Assembly: GCA_021802365.1 (NCBI GenBank)
Contig: JAKAAJ010000001.1
Span: 14,587-78,586, forward strand
DNA length: 64,000 nt
DNA from: Thermoplasmata archaeon
GTDB lineage: Archaea; Thermoplasmatota; Thermoplasmata; Thermoplasmatales; Thermoplasmataceae
Direction of reading: 5' to 3'
Below are positions 31,001-39,018 of the stretch, piece by piece. Positions within the stretch are counted from its first letter, which is position 1; each line of letters begins with the position of its first letter. A model generated the notes under the pieces. That model did not search any database. It was given only the letters and a program-made list of their open reading frames with translations, and had not been told where the DNA came from. The translations under genes and the position numbers were made by a program.

Positions 31001-31618
31001 AGCCAGATCCTCCAGTGAAACGATAACCCTCTCAGAACCCCCTATGATAAAATAACCGCCTGAATCATCTGGATCTTCACCAACATATTGCAACTTTTCC
31101 CTTCTGCTTGCATTGATGGGCCCATTATTTTTGTCTATGTACTGTTCAAGGTTGCTGCCGTAAAGTGTGCATACCTTTGATCTTACCATTACTGGCATAT
31201 CGCCGATCTTGAGGGTCTCCTGCTGTTTATCAACACCGTCTTCCACAACACTTACTCTAAGGGTTATCGGGGCCATGTAATTGAGATCCCTCAGCCTTGC
31301 CTCTGTTGGTGTGATCTGATTGGATGCGCCTGAGGCTTCCTTTATTTCGGGGCGTTCTACCCATATGGTGGGCTCGCCAACGAATTTTCCCTTCTCTTTC
31401 ACTCTGCCAAAATATACCTTTATGTCCCTTCCCCCTGTCTTTGTTGGGTCAAGAGTCATAACCCCCGGTTCCTCATCCTCGGAGATTTTTGTTTCGTCCA
31501 CAATCTGCTGCATTACACTGTCAGGGTTTCCGATCGTGGCTACAAAATTATTGTAAGAATCTATCTGGTGACTCACTACACTTGCATTCTTAAAAAAATA
31601 CTCAACCAATTCCTTCAT
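28019..31618 (-). CDS. rpoB: RNA polymerase subunit B (Rpo2), undivided
   Basis: A 1199-residue second-largest subunit. In methanogens and some other euryarchaea this gene is split into B' and B''; here it is one frame, as in Thermoplasma. Catalytic landmarks are [10 protein letters not shown] at the start, [18 protein letters not shown], and [15 protein letters not shown] near residue 960. Two zinc sites are seen: CPSCN...CEIC in the middle and CGNPKCGH...CPVCG at the C-terminus. It overlaps rpoH by 4 bases and rpoA1 by 4 bases, so translation is coupled. Confidence 0.98.
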
Positions 31619-31878
31619 TTAAAAACCTCACTTGTGACAACCCTGTAATACACAGAATAACCCATTGTCGGGCTCTTTCTGCTGATCTTAATAATAGTGC
31701 CCCCCTCAAGGGGTCCATGAATCTCTTCTAGGGCTTTTATAGCTGGATCACTCCTGCTAATTCTGGGCAACAGGTCCTTGGCTATTCCCAACTCCTTTAA
31801 AACTTTATCCTCTTCCTCTTTTTTTACAACATGATGTGCCGGTACAAGTTCGTGCTGCAGTACGTTAAGCTTGGCCAT
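31615..31878 (-). CDS. rpoH: RNA polymerase subunit H (Rpo5)
   Basis: An 87-residue homologue of the C-terminal domain of eukaryotic RPB5, which binds the polymerase jaw. It begins [15 protein letters not shown], contains [15 protein letters not shown] and ends SVYYRVV. The start at ATG 31878 follows a GGGGGTG ribosome binding site; the frame runs on upstream only because it crosses the tRNA-Lys gene. Only 17 bases separate it from that tRNA. Confidence 0.95.
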   Translation of the reverse strand: MAKLNVLQHELVPAHHVVKKEEEDKVLKELGIAKDLLPRISRSDPAIKALEEIHGPLEGGTIIKISRKSPTMGYSVYYRVVTSEVFK

Positions 31879-31895
31879 TTTCGCACCCCCTTCAG

Positions 31896-31969
31896 CGGGC
31901 CCGGAGGGGTTCGAACCCTCGACCACCTGGTTAAAAGCCAGATGCTCTACCTGGCTGAGCTACGGGCCC
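31896..31969 (-). tRNA. tRNA-Lys (UUU)
   Basis: Cloverleaf on the minus strand: acceptor GGGCCCG/CGGGCCC with discriminator G73, D arm GCTC...GAGC, anticodon stem TCTGG/CCAGG closing loop CTTTTAA (anticodon UUU), and T arm GAGGG-TTCGAAC-CCCTC. CCA is not encoded and there is no intron. It lies 17 bases ahead of rpoH, with a TATA-like TTTATTAATG at 32002-32011. Confidence 0.95.
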
Positions 31970-32001
31970 ATTGTTTTTAATGCCCCTTCCTATTGTAACT
32001 A

Positions 32002-32011
32002 CATTAATAAA
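32002..32011 (-). promoter_or_regulatory. Probable TATA box of tRNA-Lys and the RNA polymerase operon
   Basis: The minus strand reads TTTATTAATG, predicting a start near 31980, about 10 bases before the mature tRNA. No separate TATA box fits in the 17 bases between the tRNA and rpoH. Confidence 0.45.
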
Positions 32012-32082
32012 AGTTTACAAAAGAATGACTGATCCTCTGCAAAAATATTCCATGAACAAGAGGTGCTTCATGCATGAACCAA

Positions 32083-32095
32083 TATTATTATTAAT
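32083..32095 (+). promoter_or_regulatory. TATA box of the aldolase-family gene
   Basis: TATTATTATTAATG-like sequence about 28 bases before ATG 32119, which fits a leaderless mRNA. Confidence 0.4.
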
Positions 32096-32118
32096 GCGGC
32101 AAAACATATTCGATTTCA

Positions 32119-32982
32119 ATGCCCAAACTCATAATACCATGTGTCACCCCCTTTCATAATGGAGTATTTGACATGAAAGCCTTCAGGAAGTTGATGAAAT
32201 ATGCATCTGAAAGCGGATATGATGGAGTATTTGTGCTTGGTTCCACCGGAGGTTTTGCTGCTCTTGACTTCAGGCTTCACCGGAAACTCATAAGGACCAT
32301 GGTAGATGAAATTCCTGAAGAACTTGAAAAATATGCAGGAATTTCACGATCCAACCTTCCCGAATCACTGGAACTTGCAAAAGAGGCAGAAAAGGTAGGA
32401 TTCCAGAAAGTCGTGGCCATAAACCCTTTCTATCACAGGTATTCTGATGCGTCCATAGTTCGTTTCTTTTCCAGGATAGCGAGTTCAATAAAGGGAGAAC
32501 TCTATTTATACAACAATCCGGCTCTCTCCGGTCACAAATTACCAGCCTCGCTAGTAGAGAGCATGATGAAGCAGAATGAAAGCATCAGGGGAATAAAGGA
32601 TTCAAGCGGAGACATGCAACATTTCAGGGAATTGCTGGAAATTCCTGATCTGGAAGTTTTTCAGGGCAAGGATGCATTGCTTGCTGATTCAATAAAGGTT
32701 GGTGCAAGCGGAGGCGTCTGCTCCAGTTCTAACTTCTGCCTCAACACCCTGAACATTGCAAAGGGTAGATCAGAAGGTTATCTGTCAAACCAGAAGACAG
32801 AGAAACTAATGCAGATTATCTCCAGGTATGATATTCCGGCCATCCATAACTATCTTTTCAGATTGTTTGTGCTTGGGGAAACTGAACCTGATAATTACAT
32901 GCCTGAACCATTCCTCGACATACAGAACCCGCCTTCATCGAATGAAATTCTTGAATTAGTTGATCATCCGTTAATGAAATAA
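32119..32982 (+). CDS. Dihydrodipicolinate synthase / KDG aldolase family enzyme
   Basis: A 287-residue TIM-barrel class I aldolase. The pyruvate-binding GSTGG is at 41-45, the proton-relay Tyr in LYLYNNPA at about 131, and the Schiff-base Lys in GIKDSSGD at about 160. Archaeal members with this layout include 2-keto-3-deoxy-gluconate aldolase of the non-phosphorylative Entner-Doudoroff pathway used by Thermoplasmatales. No lysine-biosynthesis genes are nearby, so KDG aldolase is favoured over DapA, but the substrate is an inference. Confidence 0.8.
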   Translation: MPKLIIPCVTPFHNGVFDMKAFRKLMKYASESGYDGVFVLGSTGGFAALDFRLHRKLIRTMVDEIPEELEKYAGISRSNLPESLELAKEAEKVGFQKVVAINPFYHRYSDASIVRFFSRIASSIKGELYLYNNPALSGHKLPASLVESMMKQNESIRGIKDSSGDMQHFRELLEIPDLEVFQGKDALLADSIKVGASGGVCSSSNFCLNTLNIAKGRSEGYLSNQKTEKLMQIISRYDIPAIHNYLFRLFVLGETEPDNYMPEPFLDIQNPPSSNEILELVDHPLMK

Positions 32983-32989
32983 ATATATT
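32981..32989 (+). promoter_or_regulatory. TATA box of mtnA
   Basis: AAATATATT begins about 29 bases before ATG 33010, so the mRNA would be leaderless. It overlaps the stop of the preceding gene. Confidence 0.45.
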
Positions 32990-33009
32990 GATTGCCGAAA
33001 TAACCTGCT

Positions 33010-34047
33010 ATGAAGATGAACATAGACGGAGAGACCAGACACCTTTTTGCTGTATGGATGGAAAATGGTGTAGTCAGGTTAATAGATCAGAGGAAACTCC
33101 CTGAAAAGATTGAAATTTTTGATGCAAAGAACAGTGATGACATAGCACATTCCATTAAAGATATGCTGGTTAGGGGAGCACCTGCCATTGGTGTTACAGC
33201 AGCCTACGGGCTGGCTATGGCAAAGTTAAATGGCGAGGACATGGAAGAGGCCGTAAGAAAGATCAGGTCAACAAGGCCAACCGCATACGACCTTTTCAAA
33301 GCTATAGATTTCATGAAGGAAAACGGCTTTCTGGAATCATCTGCAAGAAGATATGCCAATGAAATAAGCAGCAGGTGTAAAAAAATAGGAGAATATGGTA
33401 ATGAACTCATAGGGAATGATTCCAGAATACTTACTCACTGCAATGCGGGAGCACTGGCAGTAGTAGACTGGGGTACAGCCATTGCCCCCATGAGGATTGC
33501 CCACGATTCTGGAAAAAAGTTATTCGTCTATGTAGACGAAACGAGACCCAGATTGCAGGGGGCTCGCCTGACTGCCTGGGAACTGGCGCAGGAGGGAATT
33601 GACCATGCAATTATTGCCGACAATGCAGCTGGTCATTACATGAAGGCTGGAAAGGTTGACCTTGTGATTGTTGGAGCAGACAGGATAACATCTTCAGGTG
33701 ACTTCGCAAACAAGATAGGCACATATGAAAAGGCAGTACTTGCAAAGGAGAATGGCATACCGTTCTATGTAGCTGCACCAGGGAGCACATTTGATTTCTC
33801 ACTTTCCGGAGGCCAGGATATCCCAATTGAGGAAAGATCCCCTGACGAAGTTCTTTACATAGAAGGCAAAAGGCTTGGGCCGGAGCAGAGTACAGCACTG
33901 AACCCTGCATTTGACGTGACTCCATCCAAGTATGTTTCCGGATTTATCACTGAATACGGAATTTTCAGGCCAGATGAACTGCAAAAACTTCGCAGGACCA
34001 TGGACAAGGATCTCTTCATGAAATTCTCACCTCAGGATGCCAGATAA
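33010..34047 (+). CDS. mtnA: Methylthioribose-1-phosphate isomerase family protein
   Basis: A 345-residue eIF2B-alpha/MtnA-fold isomerase. RGAPAIGVTAAYG (about residues 55-67), the catalytic Cys in THCNAGALA (about 143), ETRPRLQGARLTAWEL, and the catalytic Asp in VGADRI with FANKIGTY all fit MtnA of the methionine salvage pathway. Related archaeal ribose-1,5-bisphosphate isomerases differ in the N-terminal domain. No other salvage gene is adjacent. Confidence 0.88.
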   Translation: MKMNIDGETRHLFAVWMENGVVRLIDQRKLPEKIEIFDAKNSDDIAHSIKDMLVRGAPAIGVTAAYGLAMAKLNGEDMEEAVRKIRSTRPTAYDLFKAIDFMKENGFLESSARRYANEISSRCKKIGEYGNELIGNDSRILTHCNAGALAVVDWGTAIAPMRIAHDSGKKLFVYVDETRPRLQGARLTAWELAQEGIDHAIIADNAAGHYMKAGKVDLVIVGADRITSSGDFANKIGTYEKAVLAKENGIPFYVAAPGSTFDFSLSGGQDIPIEERSPDEVLYIEGKRLGPEQSTALNPAFDVTPSKYVSGFITEYGIFRPDELQKLRRTMDKDLFMKFSPQDAR

Positions 34048-34070
34048 GATTTAATGAGACACGGCATCAC

Positions 34071-35225
34071 ATGTCATTGAATGATAACAGAGATGTTACC
34101 CCCTGGGAAGTTTCTGAATCTCTTGGGGAAGGAGATTACGTTAGGATAGCCAGTGAATTCGGGGCTGGCTTGATCGACAGCGATTTGAGGAACAGGCTTG
34201 AGAAACTCGCTGGAGGCACGAATCCGTTTCTGAATCAGGGTGTTTTCTTTGCACACAGGGATCTTAACCTGGCCCTTGATGACCTTGAAAGCGGCAAGGG
34301 ATTTTATCTCTATACCGGAAGAGGGCCCTCTGGTAAGATGCACTTAGGGCATCTTCTTCCTTTTATGTTCACAAGATGGCTCCAGAAGTCATTTGATGTC
34401 AATCTCATAATTCAGATAACTGATGATGAGAAATTTCTTTTCAGGGACCTTGAATGGAAGCAACTTTCTCAGGTGACCAGGGACAATATCCTGGACATAC
34501 TGAGTCTGGGATTTGATGCCAGGAGAACTCACATTCTCATTGACTCCATTAACGGCTCTACCCTTTACAGAAGGGGTGTTGAAGTGGCCAGGCATATAAA
34601 CGTCACTCTATCTAAAGCTGTTTTCGGATTTCAGGACAGCGATAATGTGGGAAAGTATTTCTTCACCAGCATTCAGTCCGTCCCAGCGTTCCTGGTCAGC
34701 TCCCTGCTCGGAAGAAATATCCGATGCCTGATCCCCCATGCAATAGATCAGGACCCTCATTTCAAGGTCTCCAGGGATGTGCTGCCAAAACTGGGCTACC
34801 TTAAACCCTCATCCATTATATCCAAATTTCTGCCCTCTCTCAAGGGTGGGGGCAAGATGTCCTCTTCGGACCCGAACAGTGGAATATTCCTGGATGATAC
34901 GCCACAGGTTGTAAGGAAGAAGATAATGAAATATGCTTTCTCAGGTGGCAGGGACACAGCAGAGGAACAGAGGAAATACGGAGCGAACCCAGATATAGAC
35001 TTTTCCTTCAATGTCTACAAGCTCATTGAGGATGATCAGGTTAAGGTAAGCAAAATCCGTGAAGAATACAGTAGTGGATCCATGCTCTCCGGCGAGCTCA
35101 AATCACTTGTTGCTGAAAAAATATCCCAGGTTCTTGCAGAATTAAGGGAAAAAAGAGAGATCGCCACTGAAAAATATGATGAATATCTCTTTTCGGAGGA
35201 TAGGCTTATAGAGAGTTTCAGGTGA
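34071..35225 (+). CDS. trpS: Tryptophanyl-tRNA synthetase
   Basis: A 384-residue class I synthetase that charges tRNA-Trp. The archaeal/eukaryotic N-terminal element DVTPWEV is at about residues 8-14. The HIGH motif appears as GRGPSGKMHLGH (about 84-95) and KMSKS as KMSSSDP (about 262-268). AIDQDPHFKVSRDV, used in tryptophan recognition, is present. Length is normal. A TTTAAT stretch about 26 bases before the ATG suggests its own leaderless promoter. Confidence 0.94.
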   Translation: MSLNDNRDVTPWEVSESLGEGDYVRIASEFGAGLIDSDLRNRLEKLAGGTNPFLNQGVFFAHRDLNLALDDLESGKGFYLYTGRGPSGKMHLGHLLPFMFTRWLQKSFDVNLIIQITDDEKFLFRDLEWKQLSQVTRDNILDILSLGFDARRTHILIDSINGSTLYRRGVEVARHINVTLSKAVFGFQDSDNVGKYFFTSIQSVPAFLVSSLLGRNIRCLIPHAIDQDPHFKVSRDVLPKLGYLKPSSIISKFLPSLKGGGKMSSSDPNSGIFLDDTPQVVRKKIMKYAFSGGRDTAEEQRKYGANPDIDFSFNVYKLIEDDQVKVSKIREEYSSGSMLSGELKSLVAEKISQVLAELREKREIATEKYDEYLFSEDRLIESFR

Positions 35226-35244
35226 AATTCTCGAATCCCTGGAA

Positions 35245-35256
35245 ACATATTTAATA
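35245..35256 (+). promoter_or_regulatory. TATA box of the methyltransferase gene
   Basis: ACATATTTAATA lies about 25 bases before ATG 35275; a leaderless mRNA is predicted. Confidence 0.45.
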
Positions 35257-35274
35257 CGACACACATGCTCATAC

Positions 35275-35877
35275 ATGAGCCTCCCCGATTTTGGTGTTTA
35301 TCACCATTCAACCAGAAAGCAGTCTGAGATTCTCAGAGAATCGGTTAGGGATCTGTTCAGCCATTCATTTGACATAGCAGGTATCCGGAAGGGAGAAGAT
35401 ATCAGGGTCCTTGACGCTGGATGCGGGTCCGGATTTCTATGTGCCGTGGTAGCATCATATTTTCCCAATGCACAAATTACCGGCATTGACCTGTTCAAAA
35501 GCGGGAGCCTCAGGGATCTTAGCCTGGATGCTGCAATTAGGAATATGGAAAGATTAGGATTCAGCAGAAGAGTCGAATTCGTAACAGCAGACCTGACAGA
35601 GTCCCTCAAATCACTGGGCACTTTTGACCTCATAGTATCAAATCTTGTTCTGCACAACCTTGGCCAGAGGAGGAAAAAAGCATTCGAAAACATTGTGGAA
35701 GTCATGAAACATGGTGCATTTTTTGTCTATGGTGATCTCAGCACTTCAAATGAACCGGAGGGGTCGGATTCCAGCCATGATGTTCTGGGACCATTGAGAT
35801 TAATTTACGAACAGAGGCTGGAATCGATGAGCCAATACAGGTTGCAGATATTCAGGAATAACATCCCTAACAGATAA
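35275..35877 (+). CDS. Class I SAM-dependent methyltransferase, substrate unknown
   Basis: A 200-residue Rossmann methyltransferase. Motif I is VLDAGCGSGFL (about residues 45-55), motif II ITGIDLF (about 69-75), a motif-III-like TADLTESL follows, and motif IV is FDLIVSNLVLHNL. This layout is shared by small-molecule, lipid and quinone methyltransferases, and nothing here fixes the substrate. Its convergent neighbour is the 5S rRNA gene. Confidence 0.8.
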   Translation: MSLPDFGVYHHSTRKQSEILRESVRDLFSHSFDIAGIRKGEDIRVLDAGCGSGFLCAVVASYFPNAQITGIDLFKSGSLRDLSLDAAIRNMERLGFSRRVEFVTADLTESLKSLGTFDLIVSNLVLHNLGQRRKKAFENIVEVMKHGAFFVYGDLSTSNEPEGSDSSHDVLGPLRLIYEQRLESMSQYRLQIFRNNIPNR

Positions 35878-35891
35878 GGAAACAATTAAAA

Positions 35892-36010
35892 ATGACAGCC
35901 AGTCGCATTTCCCGTCCCCTCGCGGAAGACAGTACACATACGACCTGCATCAAGCTTTACCGTCGGGTTCGGAATGAGACCGGGTGTGACCTTGATGCTC
36001 AAGCCGTCAC
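35892..36010 (-). rRNA. rrf: 5S ribosomal RNA, stand-alone
   Basis: The minus strand contains the diagnostic 5S core CACCCGGTCTCATTCCGAAC followed by CCGACGGTAAAGC, and the late CCGCGAGGGGACGGG loop E/helix V region. Terminal helix I pairs TGACGGCT (5') with GGCTGTCA (3'). The ends are estimated to within a few bases. A TATA box at 36031-36043 lies 26 bases upstream and a TTTTT tract follows the 3' end. No 16S or 23S gene is near, as known for Thermoplasma. Confidence 0.88.
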
Positions 36011-36030
36011 GCTCCTGTTATTTCTCACTC

Positions 36031-36043
36031 GTATTTAATATTT
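36031..36043 (-). promoter_or_regulatory. TATA box of the 5S rRNA gene
   Basis: The minus strand reads AAATATTAAATAC, centred about 26 bases before the predicted 5' end of the 5S RNA. Confidence 0.55.
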
Positions 36044-36128
36044 ATTGCAAGGCATTAGAAACACAATGTCCCATTACATAAACAGGCCGGTAAGTTAAAA
36101 ATCATATGTCCGTGCTTGTTCTCAAATG

Positions 36129-36136
36129 TTATATAG
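36129..36136 (+). promoter_or_regulatory. TATA box of the trehalose operon
   Basis: TTATATAG begins 27 bases before ATG 36156, and no ribosome binding site is visible, so a leaderless mRNA is predicted. Confidence 0.5.
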
Positions 36137-36155
36137 CATTAGAATATAATTATAC

Positions 36156-37535
36156 ATGAAATATCTTGTGGTTACAAGCCGGGCACCCGTAAGCCATGAG
36201 ATTGTTAGTGGCAGGGAGAGCCTTAAAAAGAACGTAGGAGGAGTTGTAACCGCTCTAAGGAGGCTGATGATGCAGGAGGGTGGCACATGGGTCAGCTGGG
36301 GAGACGGAAACGCTGATAGCCGATACCTCGAGGAGGATTATGAAGGCTACCACATCTCCAGAATTATACTTGAGCAAAGGGAAAAAAAGGGCTTCTATGA
36401 CGATTATTCAAATGGTACGCTATGGCCCCTTTTCCACTATTTCAGGGACCAGATGAGATTGAGCCCAAACGGTTACAAAAAGTATGAAGACGTTAACAGG
36501 AAATTTGCGGAAAAGATAGTTGAACACCTAACCAGGGACACCATCATATGGATTCATGACTATCAGCTGATGCTTGTACCAGGCATGCTGAGGGAAAAGG
36601 GTGTGAGAAACCTCATAATATTCACGTGGCACATACCATGGGTTGCAAGTGAATTTTATTCAATTCTCCCAGAGGCAAGGATACTCTTATCAAGTATATC
36701 AAAGGCAGATATGATAACATTCCATACACACCTGTATGAGAGAAATTTCCACGAATCTGTGAAGATGCTGTTTGGAACCGACGAAGCCCTCAAAGACAGA
36801 ACATTCGTCTTTTCACTTGGCATAGACGTGAAGTACTATTCATCAAACAATTTTACCGGGCTTCCTTCAAAGGCACTTAAGGGAAAAAAACTGATATTCT
36901 CTGTTGACAGGCTTGACTATACGAAAGGCCTGATAAGCAGGGTAATGGCCATCGAGACGCTGATAAAGAAATTCCCCAAGTCCAGGGAGAAATTCATCTA
37001 CGTTATGGTTGTGACTCCTAGCAGAACCTCTGTCTCGCAGTATGAGGAACTGAAGCGAGAACTTGAAATGACAATTGGCAGGGTAAATGGCCTTTATTCT
37101 GACCTTTCATGGCAGCCGATCGTTTACATATACAGGAAGGTCTCTGACACACTCCTGATGAGCTATTACAGGAAGGCGGACATCGCGCTCATCACTCCCT
37201 TAATAGATGGGCTTAACCTTGTGAGCAAGGAATTCGTTGCAGCATCCCAGAATGGCATACTTATACTTTCTGAATTCGCAGGTGCGGCTTTCAACCTAAA
37301 GGATGCGATACTGGTAAATCCCAACGACCCTGATGAAGTGGCTCAGAAAATTCATGAGGCAATGTTCATGGAGCCACATGAGATAACAAGAAGGCTCTGG
37401 TCCCTTAAGAGGACCATACAGAAGTATGATCTTGAATGGTGGCTAAATAGCATTAAGAACGAGGCAATAAGGATTCATGAGCATGGAGACAGGGATATCA
37501 GAAATAGAGAAAGCATTCACAACTCTCCTGAATAA
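36156..37535 (+). CDS. otsA: Trehalose-6-phosphate synthase
   Basis: A 459-residue GT20 glycosyltransferase joining a nucleotide-activated glucose to glucose 6-phosphate. The N-terminal loop KNVGGVVTAL (25-34) holds the donor, followed by HDYQLMLVP (134-142), VDRLDYTKGL (about 247-256) and the donor-site LVSKEFVA near the C-terminus. Trehalose protects against acid, heat and osmotic stress. The frame runs 59 bases into otsB, so the two proteins are tightly coupled. Confidence 0.93.
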   Translation: MKYLVVTSRAPVSHEIVSGRESLKKNVGGVVTALRRLMMQEGGTWVSWGDGNADSRYLEEDYEGYHISRIILEQREKKGFYDDYSNGTLWPLFHYFRDQMRLSPNGYKKYEDVNRKFAEKIVEHLTRDTIIWIHDYQLMLVPGMLREKGVRNLIIFTWHIPWVASEFYSILPEARILLSSISKADMITFHTHLYERNFHESVKMLFGTDEALKDRTFVFSLGIDVKYYSSNNFTGLPSKALKGKKLIFSVDRLDYTKGLISRVMAIETLIKKFPKSREKFIYVMVVTPSRTSVSQYEELKRELEMTIGRVNGLYSDLSWQPIVYIYRKVSDTLLMSYYRKADIALITPLIDGLNLVSKEFVAASQNGILILSEFAGAAFNLKDAILVNPNDPDEVAQKIHEAMFMEPHEITRRLWSLKRTIQKYDLEWWLNSIKNEAIRIHEHGDRDIRNRESIHNSPE

Positions 37536-38232
37536 GGATCCAGCCATATTTTTAGATTATGATGGGACTCTTGTTCCAATTCAACCCGATGCAGATTCAG
37601 CCACTGCCGACAGGGAACTTCTGGATCTTCTGCACATTCTGGACACCAGGTACACACTCTGGATAGTCACTGGAAGAACTCTTGATTCCATAACTGGATT
37701 CATTGGCACCGGATTCAACATAATAGGTCTCCACGGACTGGCCATGCGAACAAAAGACGGAATCGTAACCATCAGTCCGATGCTTGAAAGATACAGGCCA
37801 ATTTTCATGAGATTCATGGAAGATGAGCATGATATCCTGGAGAGATTCCCGGGAGTTGTGATAAAGGACAAGGGTGGCGCCATCAGCTTTTCACTCTGGG
37901 GAATGGAGGAGCCAGATATTCAGGGCCTTGAGGATTTTCTGCGAAAATATGCTGAGGACCTCGAACTGGACTTCTATCCCGGGAAAAGGATTTATGAACT
38001 TCGCATACCTGGCATCAACAAAGGGAAGGCAATAAGGGAGATCAGAGATCAGAGGCCTGCACTGATCATAGGTGATGACATCACAGATGAGGATGCTTTC
38101 AGTCTCAATAAGGATGCAATAACAGTCAAGGTTGGGGCTGGCGACACTGAGGCAGGTTTCCGCATTCAGGATTACCTGTCTGTAAGGGAACTCCTCAAAG
38201 CAATCGCAAGTCAGAAACCTGAAACATCGTAA
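37477..38232 (+). CDS. otsB: Trehalose-6-phosphate phosphatase
   Basis: A 251-residue HAD-superfamily phosphatase that releases trehalose. Nucleophile motif DYDGT has its Asp pair at about 27 and 29, motif II lies in WIVTGR, and motif IV is GDDITDEDAF. Either ATG 37477 or ATG 37483 could start it. The 59-base overlap with otsA is large for a coupled pair. Its 3' end overlaps the convergent nitrilase-family gene by 22 bases. Confidence 0.92.
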   Translation: MSMETGISEIEKAFTTLLNKDPAIFLDYDGTLVPIQPDADSATADRELLDLLHILDTRYTLWIVTGRTLDSITGFIGTGFNIIGLHGLAMRTKDGIVTISPMLERYRPIFMRFMEDEHDILERFPGVVIKDKGGAISFSLWGMEEPDIQGLEDFLRKYAEDLELDFYPGKRIYELRIPGINKGKAIREIRDQRPALIIGDDITDEDAFSLNKDAITVKVGAGDTEAGFRIQDYLSVRELLKAIASQKPETS

Positions 38233-39014
38233 AGGTCCAGTCGCCTCTCCTTCAGAACAGGGACCTCTTCCAGATACTTCTGGACAATTCCCATATCAAT
38301 TTCCACTGAAAGAATTCCTTCCTTGTTGTCAAGTTCCTTAATTATATCACCATAGGGGCTCACAACCATTGAGTGGCCAGTAAACTTCTCCCCACACTGG
38401 GCAGTTCCTAACACAAAGGCACCATTCTCAGTGGCCCTTGCAACAAGCAGATTTCTCCATGTGTCGAGCTTTCTCTTTCCCGCAAACCATCCGGCCTGGT
38501 AAGAGAGAATACTCGCACCCGTGATCCTCAGTATCCTCGATGGTTCCGGGAATCTGAGGTCATAGCAAATCAGTGAACCTATATTGGATTTGCCTATTCC
38601 AAAAGGCTTTACCTGCATTCTTCCTGGCTCAAAAACGCTGCTCTCCTTCATGGAGTAGGCGTCAAAAAGATGTGTTTTCCTGTATTTGCCACATATTATT
38701 CCCATGCTGTCCACAAGAACAGATGTGTTAAAAGGCCTGAGTGCATAGGAATTCTTCTCCGCAATATTTGTGAGAAGATATGAGCCTGACCCTTTTAATA
38801 CAGAGGATAGCTGCTGAACAAATGACCCATCAACCGGTTCAGCATCTTCTGCAGTCTTTTCAGGTGAAGAATAGTCTGGAACATGCATATGGTACTCAGG
38901 GAATATAACAAGATCAGGTTTGTCCTTTAGGGCATCCTTGAGAAAGCCAATAGATCTTTCCAGATTTTCCGCCTTATCTGAACTCGACTGAAATTGTACC
39001 AATGAAATCTTCAT
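38211..39014 (-). CDS. Nitrilase-superfamily carbon-nitrogen hydrolase
   Basis: A 267-residue amidase-type enzyme with the complete catalytic triad: Glu40 in FPEYH, Lys113 in KYRKTHLF and Cys150 in GSLICYDLRFPEPSR. This closely fits the Nit/omega-amidase branch, which repairs or degrades small amides; the substrate is not determined. It begins 4 bases after the top6A stop, so it is probably in the topoisomerase VI operon, although no functional link is known to me. Confidence 0.87.
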   Translation of the reverse strand: MKISLVQFQSSSDKAENLERSIGFLKDALKDKPDLVIFPEYHMHVPDYSSPEKTAEDAEPVDGSFVQQLSSVLKGSGSYLLTNIAEKNSYALRPFNTSVLVDSMGIICGKYRKTHLFDAYSMKESSVFEPGRMQVKPFGIGKSNIGSLICYDLRFPEPSRILRITGASILSYQAGWFAGKRKLDTWRNLLVARATENGAFVLGTAQCGEKFTGHSMVVSPYGDIIKELDNKEGILSVEIDMGIVQKYLEEVPVLKERRLDLYDVSGF

Positions 39015-39018
39015 GCAA

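Noticed and set aside
31879..31926. Longer N-terminus of rpoH
   Set aside because: The extension reads through the tRNA-Lys gene; the homologous start is at 31878 with a good ribosome binding site.
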